From: Spisula solida | Lineage: Eukaryota > Mollusca > Bivalvia > Venerida > Mactridae | Direction: 5' to 3' | DNA length: 64,000 bases | Assembly: GCA_947247005.1 (NCBI GenBank) | Contig: OX365949.1 | Location: forward strand, 19,967,130 to 20,031,129 | Part shown: positions 1 to 22,499 of the stretch, piece by piece | Numbering within the stretch: the first letter of the stretch is position 1 | How the letters are laid out: each line of letters begins with the position of its first letter | Position numbers and translations under genes: made by a program | Notes under the pieces: model-generated | The model's database searches: none | What the model was told of the DNA's origin: nothing | What the model saw: only the letters and a program-made list of their open reading frames with translations

Positions 1-30
1 ATAATTGTTCTTAATAACAGTTGTTTACAA

Positions 31-339
31 ATGGTGATGCTTCCAGCCAATGAAAACAGGGCTGTATTCAAATTGTGATGCTACCAGCCAATGAAAACAG
101 GGCTGTATTCAAATTGTGATGCTACCAGCCAATGAAAACAGGGCTGTATTCAAATTGTGATGCTTCCAGCCAATGAAAATAGGGCTGTATTCAAATTGTG
201 ATGCTTCCAGCCAATGAAAATAGGGCTGTATTCAAATTGTGATGCTACCAGCCAATGAAAACAGGGCTGTATTCAAATTGTGATGCTTCCAGCCAATGCA
301 AACGAGGGCTGTATTCAAATTGTGATGCTTCCAGCCAAT
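31..339. repeat. 41-bp tandem repeat array
   Basis: About 7.5 head-to-tail copies of a 41-bp unit, each carrying a CCAGCCAATGAAAA core followed by a GGGCTGTATTCAAATTGTG segment. Copies differ by a few substitutions (CTTCC/CTACC, AAACAGG/AAATAGG) and one carries a small insertion. The CCAAT in each unit is part of the repeat. There is no gene around it to suggest a promoter role. Confidence 0.93.
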
Positions 340-3300
340 AGTTTGGTTTCGTTGGATTTTTAAGTGTACCAAAATAGTACAGTGATATGGCAATAAAATG
401 GTCATTAACAATGAGAAAAACAAATACTGATAAAATTACACAATTCATGTAGCAGTATACTTAACTAATGTGGAACTGTTCCTCGCACTGACCAATGTTT
501 CAAAACGCTGACCAATTTTTCAAAACGCTGACCAGTGTTCATAACTTAATACTTGGAAAGTTAGGGAATAAAATATTGAATTACAGAGCCTACATATTTA
601 AGCATCAATTCAAGAAAAAAATTAATATCACACCCACAAATCTAGCACAATAAGCAGCAACCATGTGTTTGTTATCGAGAAGAAATAAACAACATCCGCT
701 CTTGAAATAGTTCTAACAACAAACATTGTTGTCACGGCAACAACTTATATAAAGTTAGTACATGCATTTGCAAAAACAATCTTGGGATTTCTGCAATAGA
801 GATCATCGATGTTGATTATATACTTTAAAATTAAAACATATTTATAAAGTTGCTGAAGTCAGATGAATATAAAAATCTTAATTTTTAAAAAAAAACTTTC
901 ATAGTGGCATTGCAATGTACATGCTAATGGATTCAATGCTCCGTTGTGTAATTCCAGAGGAAAGTTCATACAATCCATGAAAACAAGCTTTCTGGGTTAA
1001 CTTTTTGTGAATTGGGTGGTTTCAAACAACAAAAGAGCAACTAAAAACAAGAGTGCCAAAATAAGCCTGTCGTAAGTTGTGATGTCTACAGAGCAGACAA
1101 TGCAAAATTATTCAATTTTATTTAAATTTATACGGACCATAATGCATAGGCTAATTTTCACCAAATTTGTTGGGAATCAGACACAATGCTCAAGATGGAC
1201 AGTTGACAATTTTGTGTGACGTTGTCTTCCCATCCATTCATTTAACAGCACGAAAGTTCCTATAACATGACTTGTGTTCATGGAAAAATAAAAGCATGGT
1301 TCGTTGAAGTAGAATTAATGGTTTATGATATTTAGAGCTGGATCTTCCATTTATGCCATGCGTCCATATAAATTATTTGCTAGATTTGCAGACAATTTGA
1401 TTTCCTAAAACTAATCCACACCATACTGTTAAATGAGGCCATGAAAATAGACAGGTGATTGTTTCAATTTCAAATGAGATCATTGTTCATGAGCATTAGA
1501 GAATATCTAAAAGATGTATACATTTTTTACACTTTAGTCACCAAGTAATACTGCTGATAACTTGGAAGGATAATAAATCTATGCGCTTAATAATACCAAA
1601 AGGGGAGGGCTGTTGCCCAATCCTATTTCATTAGAAATAAAATGTATATTAAACTTATATCAGTACTCTAATAGTATGTCTATTATATAAAAAATATACC
1701 TGGATCTGTAAATCACAAAATCTCTCATTTAATCTACATTTTTAACACGAAATCTCAAATTCAAACGTTACCGATTTGACTTACATGAAACATTTGTTTG
1801 GTTGTTAAAAAATACAAAATAAAACAATATGCCTGAGACTCAGTTTATTATACAAGTTACACATACAAGATTTCACGTAGTCAATGACGACAATAATACA
1901 AAAATGACAATATGAATTAGAAAGTAAAACTAAACAAGAGAATGAAGTTCGAAGAAACTAGTACATGATAGAGCAATGTGTTTCATAGTTACCATAGCAT
2001 GATGGAAAATGCCAAGAATTACATTATCAGTACCTTATACTATTACTAGTACATAAAATCATCATGTAATGAACACTGTACAATATTCTACCCATTATTT
2101 CTAACAGATGTCTCAATTCACTAGACATTTTTCATACAAAAGTTCTAACAGAAATAAAGATAGTTTAGGACTATGCAACTATAACATGAAATGTACAGCA
2201 TGCAAATTTATCCAAATGAAACCGATGATTACAGGTGATACAAATGAAATATGAACTGATGGAAAATGCACCACATTTATACACTTAACAAATCAAATAC
2301 AGAGAACCTTAACAATAATCATACATCAAACTAGTACACTGTATATACATATATAGTCAGTCACAGTCAGGTAGTATATTCAATACTTCGCAGAGTTATT
2401 TTATGTTGGTATCTATAATCAAGTCCTGATTCTCTGCTTTGATAAATTACTTCAACAAAGGTGATCTATCTACAATGTTTTTAACTTCCACAATATTATG
2501 TATCGTTATTGGTCCGAGACCAACACAGGTTGGTACCTTTCTCTGGAGCTTGGGGCCTGGTACACACATTGTCATGTCTTACATGTACAAGTTATATAAA
2601 CAGGTTCATTCCCAAATCTTTGAAATCAAATAACATAACTGATACAGAATAGAAACACAATTTCAAAGAGAATATACAAATTTCGAGAATACTTAAACTA
2701 AAAACTTCACACTCATATCGTACAGATATATACAATTTATAAGCCGAAAATATCAACCAAATAAACAAAATAAAGCAATTGAAGGTACTAGTGTGTTTGT
2801 ATATGTTATATTCTAACAACAACTGTAAAATCAAACATTTTTGCGAGGTCAACATTTTGCAATTTATTATTCTGAAGTAGTTCACACAAGGTTAAATATT
2901 CGAGATTTTTAAACTTGCGAGAACTGCTTTTTGCATTTCTTTGCTGTTGTTGAAGTTCACAAGCATAAATTTTTTCGTGAACTTGCCGAATTCTCAAATA
3001 TAATGAAAATTAATCCTTCGCAAAAATTTCTGATTTTATAGTAAACCATACAGGTAGACAACATGCAGCACTGTGAACACTGTTTGACTAAAGACAAGTA
3101 GAAGAGTCACTAATACTCACACACAATTTGATACATAATTAATGATACTGACAGTCACACAAACACAGGACTTCAAATATATCTAACATAGTTTTATGAT
3201 TCCAAGCTAACGATAAAACAAATACAGTAATTGCGAACTTGCTAATTATCAGTTGATGAAATTATGGAAATACAGTTAAATGTTATACAGACTAACAGAG

Positions 3301-4802
3301 GGCAAACACAGAACATATCAATATGGGCAACTTTGATAAAAGCGATGATTCAAAATTGAAATTGTCTTAACAGTTTTGATATTCACAGAATATGTTTATT
3401 TTCAAAGTTACAAAGTAATATTAGTAGACGGGAAGAACCACTTACATTGTCATAATTAGTCGAGGCATAGGATTTCGATGTGACCTTTCATTGCTGATTC
3501 TTTTCACATCATAAAAAATTATATCTATGCCAATTACAACATATATGATTACACAAATTAACAATGTATGATGCTAATGTTGTAATTCTTTAAATAAATC
3601 AGAAACAATTATATTTCAATTAACAGTAACAAACATGCCAAGTGTACAACCGTGTATCAATGCAGACAAATGTTGTTCTCATCGTCAAGTAATATAGGGA
3701 GAACAAAATACAGCACAGGAATATAATAGAATGAACACCATTGTCAATATAAACTGACCGACTAGATCTTGATACAAATCAAAACATATGAGCATATAAG
3801 CATTCAGTTATAACTATGATTCAAGTTTTATCTGTATTTGAAATAACATTTCAGATCAGACATTTAATTAAAAGACCATGGCAATGTAACTGTAGTCTTA
3901 TCAGAGGGGAAAATTAGACTCAACATGCATTGACAAATATTGAAACTACCATATATTCCTGGTTGCGATTTTACAGCCTGTGAAAGGACGGGGAAACAAA
4001 CAGAATGACAGGTTCAAGTAGGGATATGATATGAAGTCAGTCCGGCTACAATACACAAATGATTAGTGAGTTCTGGTCAAACCCTTGGTAATTGAAGAAT
4101 TGATGTGACGAATCTTACATAATGGCGTACATATTTGTTTATCAATCCTTGTACAAATAACTAGTTAGGGTAGTGTAGCGAGCTAGGATATTTGTGTATC
4201 ATTTTCAATTTCTCATAGTATATCGTCGAAGGACACGCCAGGTACAAACATTAAGCTAGACTGCTTATTGGTATACAGAGAATGGAGGTGGATAAACACA
4301 CGATGCAACCTACAAGGAGAACAATATCTATTCGGAATGGTTACTGTAATGTATTGCACCAAACTCTATGTGCGATTTTTACCTCATCATAATTTCAAAT
4401 ACAAATCAGTCTTCTATGTATTCTTTCAACTTTATGTGATTGAATGAATCCATTGTACATGCTATTACCATGATCCAACAGTCCAGAAAAGGCAAGGGAA
4501 TCATCCATCCGCAGCTTCAAGTTTATTCCAGTTTTTAGATTGAAAAAAAATGCACTCGACGGTTGTCTCACATTACACACATATATACCACTGTTGCTGT
4601 ACACCCATTTAATATATTCCTCAACATGCCTGACACTCCTACTGATCACATTACAATGTTGTTTTTTTCAATGTTGTCAGTCAAAATATATAACAATGTG
4701 TTCACTATGTTGTGCAAAAAGAATGTCCTGGCTCAGAACTTATGCTCAAACATAAGACTAATGTCGCAGGCATTATTTCCATAGTAACGAAGGATGAAGA
4801 TC
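340..4802. other. AT-rich stretch without a recognisable gene
   Basis: No ORF with recognisable protein character and no clear terminal repeats were seen here. Part may be the 3' UTR or downstream flank of the hnRNP C-like gene, whose stop is at 4927. A minus-strand AATAAA lies at 4527-4522, about 400 nt past that stop, and is a possible but unproven polyadenylation signal. Confidence 0.5.
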
Positions 4803-4920
4803 GTGAACCAGTCTCATGTTCACAATATGTGATCCAGTCCAGTGAACCAGTCCAGTTTTCACAATATGTGAACCAGTCCCATACTCACAATATGTGAACC
4901 AGTCCAGTGTTCACAATATT
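4803..4920. repeat. Short tandem repeat (GTGAACCAGTCC / TCACAATAT units)
   Basis: Three to four imperfect units of roughly 30 bp alternate a GTGAACCAGTCC-like half with a TTCACAATAT-like half. The array lies immediately downstream of the minus-strand stop codon at 4927, so it would be transcribed in the 3' UTR of that gene. Confidence 0.75.
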
Positions 4921-4926
4921 CTCCCA

Positions 4927-14803
<9,877 letters not shown>

Positions 14804-15059
14804 GTTCTGAAATGAGCATAACAATTATTAATATTATTACAACAAAACTAATATTATGCATAACAATATTTTACATTTATAACTAGCATTCTTTCAGAAA
14901 ACAAGACTGTGTTCAATATTAAAACGCATATGCCCTGGTGGAAGCCAAGTCCATAATAACTAGCATAATAACTAGCAATGTCAATCAGGATTCAAGCTTC
15001 ACAGCAGGAACACTTCCCCCACTTAGTTTATATGTTGTCATGGTTTTGGGTTACTACAT

Positions 15060-15406
15060 AAGCGTCCCTAGTTTGCGTCGTACCGGAACTCTCCTTGCAA
15101 TAATACAGAAGGGCAAGAGCAGACATTATACAAGTTTATAAAATTTTAAATGGGATTGATATTGTAGAAAAGGATAAAATGTTCACAATGCTAAACCAGA
15201 GTAATACAAGAGGTCATGATAAAAAACTGTTCAAAAAAAGGGGCCTTACTAAAACAAGATTTGGTACATTCAGTTATAGAGTTGTAAACATATGGAATAA
15301 ACTACCCCTAGAGGTTATAAATGCACCAACGGTTAACTGTTTCAAATCTAGATTAAATAAACTATGGAAAGTAGACAACAAATTTGATGCAGACTGCTAT
15401 AAATAA
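15060..15406 (+). pseudogene. 3' tail of a LINE reverse transcriptase
   Basis: The plus-strand frame from about 15115 to 15406 reads through phrases typical of the C-terminal tail of mollusc non-LTR retrotransposon proteins (RADIIQVYKILNG, FSYRVVNIWNKLP, FKSRLNKLW) and ends in TAA. Just upstream (15060-15115) the similarity continues in another frame, so the copy is frameshifted. The reverse-transcriptase core is absent, consistent with 5' truncation. It lies in the likely 5' intron of the hnRNP C-like gene. Confidence 0.8.
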
Positions 15407-15482
15407 ATACAAAAAAGGGCCAGTACCTCGGTCAGGGTCTTTAAAAAAAAATGACTTAGGCATGTAAATAGTTTTAGAGTAG

Positions 15483-15852
15483 CCAGTGATTTTTTTGGGC
15501 TATTTTTGGGGCCGAATACAGGCCCCTTCCCCTAGCAAAATAACCTCCATTTTCCCCAAAAAATCTTAATTTTTTCCCAAAAAGTATGCATATTTTTCCC
15601 CTTTTGTGCTCGCAGGTTTCAAAGCAACAACAGTATACATGTAGCTGTTTTAAAGTCAAAACAAAATATTTTCTAACTTGCACAGGTCGTTGCCTCATAT
15701 GACTAGTGTGTTATCAGTAGAAAATACTAAATATGGCCACTTTTAACCCAAACTAACTTTTTTAATAATTCCCAATTTCGCGAATTGTCACGCTAAAATT
15801 TCCCAATTTTAAAGGCACAGGCCGCTTAATTTTCTTCAAGAAAAATCACTGG
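15483..15852. mobile_element. 370-bp MITE-like inverted-repeat element
   Basis: The ends are CCAGTGATTTTT and the inverted AAAAATCACTGG. The interior has T-rich and C-rich runs and no coding character. A TAG flanks both sides but is too short to be convincing as a target duplication. Confidence 0.5.
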
Positions 15853-15944
15853 TAGCCTTCATAGGACATTATATATGAAAGCTAAGTTTTTAAAGTGTGA
15901 ATCAAGTAAGAAACACATATGACTTTATATGAGTTTTAAATATA

Positions 15945-17430
15945 CAGTAAAACCTCGGTAATACGAGCAGCGATTATTCGAGCAACCGGCCTAATTCGAG
16001 CAAATTTCAAAGTCCCGACGAATTTGCTCTATATTGTACATTAATTTATACCTCTAACTCGAGTAAAGTTATTACGAGCATCCGGTCTAATTCGAGCGCA
16101 GGTGTCGGTCCAAACAACAATTTTCAACGATAATTAATTACCTTATCTCGAGGCAATCATCCGAGCGAAATTTCACACCTCCGAAAAATGTCATACTAAA
16201 TTTTGTTACGGTCCGTATTTTTCACACATCGTGATAATCACAGTTTATGACAATAGCGTAATCCCTAACACTTAAATTGATGTCCGTATTTTCGATCCGT
16301 TACATTAAACACGAAGTAGAAGATATTTAATTAATGAGCGTGATTTAAACTACACATACGTTTCATAACAAGTTCAATAGGCAACAATTGGGAACATTAA
16401 CTCATACGAGAACTAGAATTATTAAATGCAACATCGTTGCTTCGAACGTACTGACTCGCACAGACTTTTAAATTATCGTAAGATAAACCGACGTCCATGT
16501 AGAATCTTAAATATTTAGGCTCCGTTCGTTATAAAACTGCAAGTAAAAATCATTTCAAAAACTTTTCATTTCCCGTATTTCATGAAAACCTGCGAATGTA
16601 AGCTTACGTACAGTACAATTTCACGTGTCTGATACTGAATAAGTGAAGTAGATCAAGTCCGCGATTAAATCCAATTCTTATCAAACAACCCTGAAGAATA
16701 AAAAATTCGTCGACTTTGTACAGTAGAAAATTAAATGTCAATTGAATCTACACTATGCGCCGATTGGCGAATTCATACCGCGGTATGGAACTCTGACTAA
16801 ACACTACTCCCAACTGTACCGGCAATTTCTTTGATGTGCGGCGCGTTTGAAGTCAGTCGAAAGACCGCCGCGTTTGATGTCTCCAAATTGTCGCGCGCGT
16901 TTCAATTGGAAACCACAGGGATATAACTCATTCAGCTAAACATCATGTCCTAAATAAATTATCATAGATCATATAGTGCGTGTTTTTTACTCAATGAGCC
17001 GTATCCCTGTGCTGGAAACTGGATCGACTTTGCATCCGGGTTTTATTTTATCACGTGCGATTTTTGTGCGTGGGTGTTTGTTCAAACATGTAGGATCTAT
17101 CGTGCGCTTTGGGTAATGTTATCTTTTTGCCGCAATTTTACCGTTAAATGGAGTTTGGTATTTAATGTAAAAAGATTCATTACGACTTTCATATGCAATT
17201 TGTTCAATTCGGCAAATGTCCACACGATTCAAATTGCGTATAGACTTGATAAACAATGACAGTATTCGTAGTTACAACCACATACATGTATCATACGTGT
17301 TTTCATTATAAACACAGTTACACTTAGTCATAACAACAATTCATCATAGACTTCGGATATTTCGAGCACTTGGCTTAACTCGAGCATTTGGCTTGTCCCG
17401 ATGGGTCCTCGAGATAACGAGGTTTTACTG
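15945..17430. mobile_element. Pogo/Tigger-like non-autonomous element, TA target duplication
   Basis: The termini CAGTAAAACCTCG and CGAGGTTTTACTG are flanked by TA on both sides, the ends expected of pogo/Tigger elements. Subterminal TCGAGC / ATTCGAGC motifs repeat at both ends (about 15977-16100 and 17355-17390). The 1.49-kb interior has no transposase frame, so it depends on another copy or is dead. Confidence 0.85.
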
Positions 17431-17794
17431 TATGTGAGAAAACACAAGACAGTTTGTGTGTGAAAAAGTGCAAAAAAAATATATCAAGTGCGGAACAGGA
17501 AGAAATAAAAGTGAAAATAAAAGTGAAAAAAGGACCAACAAAAACTACATAGTTTATTTAGTCATTAGACTAAACTACGGTCTCGGAACTTCATGAACTT
17601 GCTTGTCGGTGATTGGCTAATAAAGTAATATCACTGGTGAGAATTGAGATAAGGTGTACAGAAAACAGGTCCGGTAGGCATTTGCTGACCAACCTCGGAC
17701 GGGGCATGTTGTGTCCCCGACAGCATGACTGTACATCTCTTAAGTTAGAGGTAATAGTTCCCTTGAGATAGAAGCTACGCGCAAGAGACATTCA

Positions 17795-17870
17795 TTTAAT
17801 GGTCACTGGTGGGATTCAAATCTAGTACCTACAGCTGATGCAGTGTTTCTAGATTATAAAATAACATTAT
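17795..17870 (-). repeat. Possible tRNA-like SINE fragment
   Basis: On the minus strand an AGATTTGAATCCCACC stretch resembles a tRNA B box and T arm, preceded by a plausible variable region. No clear A box was found, so this is at most a decayed fragment. Confidence 0.3.
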
Positions 17871-18401
17871 TGTGGCTCGGGCAAGGTTCTAACTTCATTT
17901 TGCTAATGTAATTTCTGCCAAAAAAAGGCTACAACATTAATCCACTGGAAAAGAAGTTGTGTCAATCTAGCTCTAGCTTGTTTTCATTGTTTTAGGCTCG
18001 TTTTGTATCGGGGCCGCATATTCGTGTGAGTGTCGCGATAATCACCAGGGCTTGGAATTCTTATTCAACCCGATTTGAAAGTATGAGCCACTAGTTAGAT
18101 CAATACTTCATTCATAATTGTGCAAATATAACGCCCTGTTATTACCATCATCATAAACCTGTACGTTCAGGCTGTATCACAAATGCCGACAAAAATCTGG
18201 CACGGGACACCTTTTCCCGGTCTTTTGGTGGGCCACTCAGACTGTTGTTACAGGCATAAACGCGCGATGCAGAATATGACAGGTGAAGACCAATATGTAA
18301 AAACCAACGCAAGTGTTTGTCCTCGGCTTCAATCAAAGTTAACACCAATATTTTGATACAAATCGCATGCACATGTGTATTTAAAGTAGTTGATTTTAGT
18401 A

Positions 18402-18433
18402 CCACACTAGAGGGCGCACTTACAACTTCCGGT
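18402..18433 (-). promoter_or_regulatory. Candidate promoter/first-exon end with ETS and CTCF-like motifs
   Basis: On the minus strand an ETS-type motif ACCGGAAGT (18433-18425) runs directly into a strong splice donor, GTAAGTGCG at 18423. About 10 bp on, the plus strand has a near-consensus CTCF core, ACTAGAGGGCGC (18406-18417). This could be the end of a non-coding first exon of the hnRNP C-like gene, whose first visible exon opens with an acceptor at 14806. Only motif matches support this. Confidence 0.3.
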
Positions 18434-18638
18434 TATTGTGGTTTTCTAAATAATACGAATCAGAAATTTACTAGTAAACGAAAATAATATTTTTATTGTA
18501 CAACGTTAAAAACAGTATTTTCTCACCGATAACTAGATAAGATGAATTCTTTTCATTCCAGATTTGACAAAAGATCATTATAATTTGTTATAATAATTAT
18601 ATCATTCCTTTATAATTCATATGTCAGGGCGGACGTGT

Positions 18639-18690
18639 ACGCACGTGCCAAAGATCTAAAACATGCATTTTTAGATCTTTGCACGTGCGT
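18639..18690. repeat. Near-perfect hairpin (22-bp stem with one bulged base)
   Basis: The arm ACGCACGTGC-C-AAAGATCTAAAA faces its inverted complement across a spacer of about 7 bases. Each arm contains the palindrome CACGTG. It lies 31 bp before the TIR element at 18721 and outside that element's target duplication. Confidence 0.8.
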
Positions 18691-18720
18691 AACATTAATT
18701 TCCAAAGAAAAGCTATACAT

Positions 18721-21289
18721 GAGGGTGGCACCCCCTCCCCCATGAATCCCGAATACTTCTTATTTTTTCAGCGAGTCCCGAATACCACTTCATTTTTTCA
18801 CTGAATCCCGAATACTTTTAGCCTGTTTTGAAACACAAAAAACTTTTTAAAAAACACCTCCTACCACCGTCCACAACTCGCTAACTTAGACGAAGAATGT
18901 CATAAGTGCAAAAGTGCTATTTTGACAAAAGAAAAACTGTCTGAAAACTACTCTTAACTATTGGAAAACAAGCCTTTTCCATTTCAGTATGTTTAATATG
19001 ACCTGTTCCGATTTTATAGGATTGATTAGGTGTTAGGATGTAGAAAATATTGACATGCACACCTTTTCATTGAAAATAACAATGAATCCATCCGAGGACA
19101 GGTTTTGTGATATAATCATCCAAAACATCCATAAATCTACTAATTGACTTAAGGCTAATCTAAATTATAGTATCATACGAATTAAAAGCATGTTTCAAAT
19201 ACAAGAACCAATGTAGCAAGGGCGTTGAATGAAATTGTGATAGTCATAATTATGAGCAGTATACTACGTAAACTCGTTCTCAATTTGATAATATTCACTG
19301 ATAAAGTAATTGTGCGAGCGAATCGAGCTTGAAAATTGCATTGCTTATCTGAGAGGTATGCTACACAAACTCGTTCTCTACTTGATAATTCTTACTAATA
19401 AAGAGTTAGCGAAGCAAGCCAGAAAAAGTACATTGTTCATCTGAGCGGCATCATGATAGTAACTAGGATTTTTCAAGTAAGTGCGAAATTGAGTATTGAA
19501 GAGGTAACTTTCCGAGACGATTAGAGAAGGGAGTGAAGGGGAAATGCATTGCTTATCTGAGGATCATATCACATAAAACTGTTTAAAACGATTATTGCCT
19601 GAGCTATAAACATTGCGTTTCTATCAGAGCAGCATACCACACACACTTGTTGTCTACTTGACATATTCACTGATGAAAGTTTTTGTGCGAGCGAGGTAAA
19701 ATGTGTTGATTTTCTGAGCAGCATGTCGCATGTCTTTACTTGATACTATTGGGAAGCGAAGCGAGCTAGAAAAAATACATTGTTTTTTTAGCAATAAATT
19801 AAAGCCCTACCACACAAACTCGAAAATTGCATTGATTATCTTATAATTTTGCTACACAAACTCTTTCTCTACTAAGTCTTGATACTGATAAAGTTGTTGT
19901 GTGAGCGAAGCGAGTCTAAATATGCATTGTTCATCTGAGCGGCATCATGGTAGTAACTAGAATTTTCTCAAAAGTGGGTGCGAAATTGAGTCTTGAAGAA
20001 GTGACGACCGGGACGATTAGATAAGCGGAAGTGCTCCCTTCCGATGAAGGTTAATTGGGACTTTTTATGTCCCCCCATCTTTGATAAGGGGGTATATTGT
20101 TTTGCACATGTCGGTCGGTCTGTTGGTCAGTCGGCACACCAAATGGTTACCGTTTAATAACTCAAGAACGCTAGGATCCTCAAACTTTACATGGAGGTTG
20201 GTCATCCACAGCAGATGACCCCTATTGATTATGAGGTCAGTAGGTCAAATGTCTTTGTGTCATGGGGTATACGTGTTTTACATTCATCCCTTCATGTAAC
20301 AAAAAACTGTATAGCGATTTTTGTGCGAGCTATAAAAGAATGCATTTCTATCTGTGCAGCCTATCGCACAAATTTGATGTCTACTTATTATACACTGATA
20401 AATTAAGGTAAAATGCGTTGATTTTCTTAGCTGTACGCCGCACAAAATCATTCTCTACTTTATATGAGCGAGCGAAGCGAGTTAGAACAAATGCTTCGTT
20501 TTTGCTGAGCAATGTAGGCCTACCACAAAAACTCATTCTCTACTTGATAATGTTCAATGTTCAATGATAAAGTTTTTGTGCGAGCTAAGCGTGCTAGAAA
20601 AATGCATTGCTGTTTGCACAGCATGCCGAAGACTCGTTCTATGTTTCATTATTTAACTGACAAAGTTACTACCCAGTAAGCAAAATGCAAAGCTTACGTA
20701 AGCTAGGCAAAGTGTTGACACATCCTGTATCTGAGCTGTATGACACACAAACACGTTCTCCACTTGATACTATTACTTGATACCTGCATTGTGCGAGCGA
20801 AGCGAGCTAGAAAAAAAAGCGTTGTTTATCTGAGCAGCACAAAAAAGTGCATTGTATATATCTTAGCAGCATACATTCCAATTTGATAAGATTCACTGAC
20901 AAAGTTAGTGTGCGAGGGAGTCGATCTAGAAAAATGTATCCCACACATACTAGCTCTCTACTTGATAATATTCACTAGTAAAGTTAAAAATACTTGAAGT
21001 AACTTAGTACTTAGCGTTATTGAACACTATCTTAGGTCCGTAAACAAATGCAATATGTACATCAACATTTTTAGTTCAACACACATGAAATCGCATTTAA
21101 AGCGTAATTCATTGCTTAATTGGTTAAAAAGCTTAAATGCTCGTTCAAGAAAACAGTTTATTTTGGAAATATTGCGTACTGAATACCAATAGACATTTTT
21201 ATTGCGTACCGCGTACGACGCTCTTGCGTCCCGAATACCACCTAAAAAGGCCATGAATCCCGCGTACCGAAAAGGGGGGTTTCACCCTC
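18721..21289. mobile_element. 2.57-kb TIR element, copy 1 (GAGGGTG ends, 6-bp ATACAT duplication)
   Basis: It starts GAGGGTGGCACCCC and ends GGGGTTTCACCCTC; the inverted ends share GAGGGTG. ATACAT flanks both sides (18715-18720, 21290-21295). A second copy with its own duplication lies at 43740-46021. The interior is a loose array of about ten modules carrying GTGCGAGCGAAGCGAGCTAG-like cores and CTCTACTTGATAAT stretches. A segment at about 20060-20310 is a copy of the TATATTGTTTTGCACATGTC interspersed repeat. No transposase frame is visible, so this is non-autonomous; the superfamily is unknown to me. Confidence 0.85.
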
Positions 21290-21605
21290 ATACATATGGC
21301 CAAAATGGCATTAAGGTCCAAAATTTCCACACTCATAAGGACCCCAAGTTCCATATTAAGAGCAACTTCAATGCTTGTGTGTGTAACATCAATTCAATGC
21401 TGGCTACGCCCCATTATGTGGGAGAGCGACGTTATTGGCGTTATTCTGTACGTTCTTCAGGCGGTAAGGCCGGTCCGGATGAAATTATGTCAAATAAACT
21501 TGAAAATTCAAAATGTGTATGTCATTATGAAACGTCCCAGGCTTTACAGCCTGTACTTTAGCCGGACTGAAGCACCGGTCCGTGAAAAGTGTCCTGGCCC
21601 ACCTA

Positions 21606-22447
21606 CACTACGCCGAATTTCTAATTGGCCACCCTTTAAAATTTAAGACTATGTGATATATTCTATCAATACATATGAGGTTGCGTTATGTTTTCATTAC
21701 ACACATTAATCTACTGATTTACAGAAATAAAACACGTGTTCGGGTGTAAAATCATCCATGCGGAACGGTTAGTGCGAAATTGCTTTGATGCACGTGGTGC
21801 TCGTGCAAGGCATGAACTATGTCCGTATTTTGTTGGAATTCATCCTCTGTGGATTGCCTTTCATGAAAATCATAAAACCTTGCGAGAATGAGCAACGGCA
21901 ACGCGCCCAAGTCGTCAGATGTATGCTTTTACTTCAATATATTTCTGTTTTTTAAATATTCTAGAAAAAGTGATTGCAGAAGAATACAAATAATCCAAAA
22001 CCCGATGATGTCTACTTACATTGATAGGAAAACATGTTCCCACAGTAGTTTGCGCTAAATTAAACGTAAATAAAGAGTTTGCATTTTTATAGAAAGACGT
22101 GTGTCGCACTTCGCTGTTTTTGGGTGGCGGTACTCATCATTCGGAGGGCTTTGGCGAGTTCCACATTATTCAATCTCTCAAAGTTTAATGTTTTTCATAA
22201 AAGGCCATCCACAGAGGATACATTCCAATCAAATACAAATATTTTTCATTCCGTGCACGAGCACCACGTGCACAAAAGCCATTTTGCACTAACTGTTCCG
22301 CATGGATGATTTTGCACGTGTTTTATTTCTGTAAATCAATAGATTAACGTGTGAAATGAAGATATAACACAACTTCATATGTATTGGTTGAATGTATCAC
22401 ATAGTATCAGATTGTATAGGGTGGCCAATTAGAAATTCGACGTAGTG
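21606..22447. mobile_element. 842-bp inverted-repeat element with ~280-bp arms, TA flanks
   Basis: Left arm about 21606-21890, right arm about 22170-22447. Paired landmarks include CTAATTGGCCACCCT, CATATG, CACGTGTT and CACGTGGTGCTCGTGC. The ends CACTACG / CGTAGTG are flanked by TA. The unpaired centre is about 280 bp. Arms differ by scattered substitutions and small gaps. Reading frames crossing the arms look like by-products of the repeat. Confidence 0.8.
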
Positions 22448-22499
22448 TATATATAGGCATATTATAATAGAAGCTTCTATTTAAGTACATGTATGTATA

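Noticed and set aside
31..339. CRISPR array or multimerised CCAAT promoter
   Set aside because: It is a contiguous tandem repeat without spacers, and no gene start is nearby.
21202..21646. Two overlapping plus-strand frames of about 118 codons
   Set aside because: They begin inside the GAGGGTG element and run into the 842-bp inverted-repeat element. No protein character.
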